A stretch of 6,412 nt of DNA from the NCBI GenBank assembly GCA_946885925.1, contig CAMPHP010000193.1, forward strand, positions 1 through 6,412. The letters are read 5' to 3'. The stretch comes from an uncultured Litorilinea sp. (GTDB lineage: Bacteria; Chloroflexota; Anaerolineae; Caldilineales; Caldilineaceae). A program made the translations under genes and the position numbers. Positions 5,903 to 6,412 of the stretch are shown piece by piece. The notes beneath the pieces were generated by a model. That model saw nothing but the letters and a program-made list of their open reading frames with translations. It made no database searches and was not told the origin of the DNA. How positions within the stretch are numbered: position 1 is the first letter of the stretch; each line of letters begins with the position of its first letter.

Positions 5903-6412
5903 TGTTCCAATTCCTCGACAAAGAAACGGGTAATCTCTTGGGGACGCGTGATTGCTCCCCCCACCACAACCGCCAAAGCCCCCACAGCCAGAGCATTTGA
6001 CGCTTGCTGTGGCGTGCGATAGCGTCCTTCTGCCAGAACAGGCACAGAGACCGCACGGCTCAACGTTGCCACAAGTTCCAAATCAGGCTCGCGCTGCACA
6101 GGTGACTCATCCGTATAGCCCGACATCGTCGTGGAGACCAAGTCAGCACCCGCCTCAACCGCAGCAACACCCTCCGCCAACGTAGAAATATCAGCGAGTA
6201 CAGGCAATCCCGTTTGGGCATGGATACGCGTAATAAAATCCGCCAATGTGCCAGGCTCAGGACGTGAACGCGCAGTGGCGTCAATTGCAATCACATCTGC
6301 GCCCGCCTCAGCGATCTCCAGCGCATGCCGCAGCGTCGGCGTGATATAGACAGGATACCCTGGAATATCCTCCTTATACAGACCGATAATGGGCAGTGTC
6401 ACTGCTTTGCGG
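5881..6412 (-). CDS. nanE: N-acylmannosamine-6-phosphate 2-epimerase (NanE family), cut by right window edge
   Basis: About 176 C-terminal residues are visible on the minus strand, and the frame stays open through base 6412 (residues RKA precede the valine codon at 6402), so the N-terminus, about 55 residues, is outside. NanE converts N-acetylmannosamine-6-P to N-acetylglucosamine-6-P in sialic acid and ManNAc use. Family blocks in order are [58 protein letters not shown] and [15 protein letters not shown]. Counting from the valine as 1, Lys10, Asp71, Glu125 and Arg153 fall at a near-constant offset of 55-56 from the Lys66, Asp126, Glu180 and Arg208 I recall from the Clostridium perfringens enzyme, so the catalytic set seems intact. 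It converges on the sulfatase operon and is probably transcribed with genes beyond the right edge. A functional link to the operon is possible but not shown. Confidence 0.93.
   Translation of the reverse strand, partial: RKAVTLPIIGLYKEDIPGYPVYITPTLRHALEIAEAGADVIAIDATARSRPEPGTLADFITRIHAQTGLPVLADISTLAEGVAAVEAGADLVSTTMSGYTDESPVQREPDLELVATLSRAVSVPVLAEGRYRTPQQASNALAVGALAVVVGGAITRPQEITRFFVEELEHSTYHVG

Noticed and set aside
6400..6402. GTG on the minus strand as the nanE start
   Set aside because: The frame continues to the window edge with NanE-like residues and the family needs about 55 more N-terminal residues; this is an internal valine.

Overview
The window reads as a stretch of bacterial chromosome with tightly packed genes and moderate-to-high GC (mid-50s percent by eye). 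It holds six plus-strand genes in one apparent operon (about 1-5743) facing a single minus-strand gene that runs off the right edge (5881-6412). Bacterial-style ATGA start/stop overlaps and AAGGAG ribosome sites are visible. The gene mix (cytoplasmic-looking sulfatases, TIM-barrel sugar enzymes, a medium-chain dehydrogenase, and a NanE-type epimerase) recalls carbohydrate-use regions of Chloroflexota (Caldilinea/Anaerolineae-like) or Planctomycetes. That taxonomic guess rests on memory of gene style only and is weak.

Layout: (1) the C-terminal two thirds or so of a sulfatase, cut by the left edge; (2) an amidohydrolase-2 family metal-dependent hydrolase; (3) a small PAPS-type sulfotransferase; (4) a second, complete sulfatase with a perfect Cys-type formylglycine motif; (5) an MDR-superfamily dehydrogenase that lacks the usual zinc ligands; (6) a xylose-isomerase-like TIM-barrel sugar isomerase/epimerase. 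Genes 2-5 are joined by 4- to 20-base overlaps, gene 1 to 2 by a 14-base gap and gene 5 to 6 by a 50-base gap, so co-transcription is very likely. A 137-base convergent intergenic region follows, carrying a perfect 14-bp inverted repeat, and then the end of nanE (N-acylmannosamine-6-phosphate 2-epimerase) on the other strand.

Working model (inference): the cluster handles a sulfated sugar or polyol. The sulfatases remove sulfate esters. The dehydrogenase oxidises a hydroxyl or anomeric carbon, the amidohydrolase may open a resulting lactone, and the isomerase/epimerase feeds the product into central metabolism. NanE next door hints at amino-sugar use. The awkward element is the sulfotransferase coded between two sulfatases, which runs against a purely catabolic reading and is the most interesting point here. 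No tRNA, rRNA, CRISPR array, insertion sequence or phage gene was seen, and no gap above 300 bases lacks a gene.
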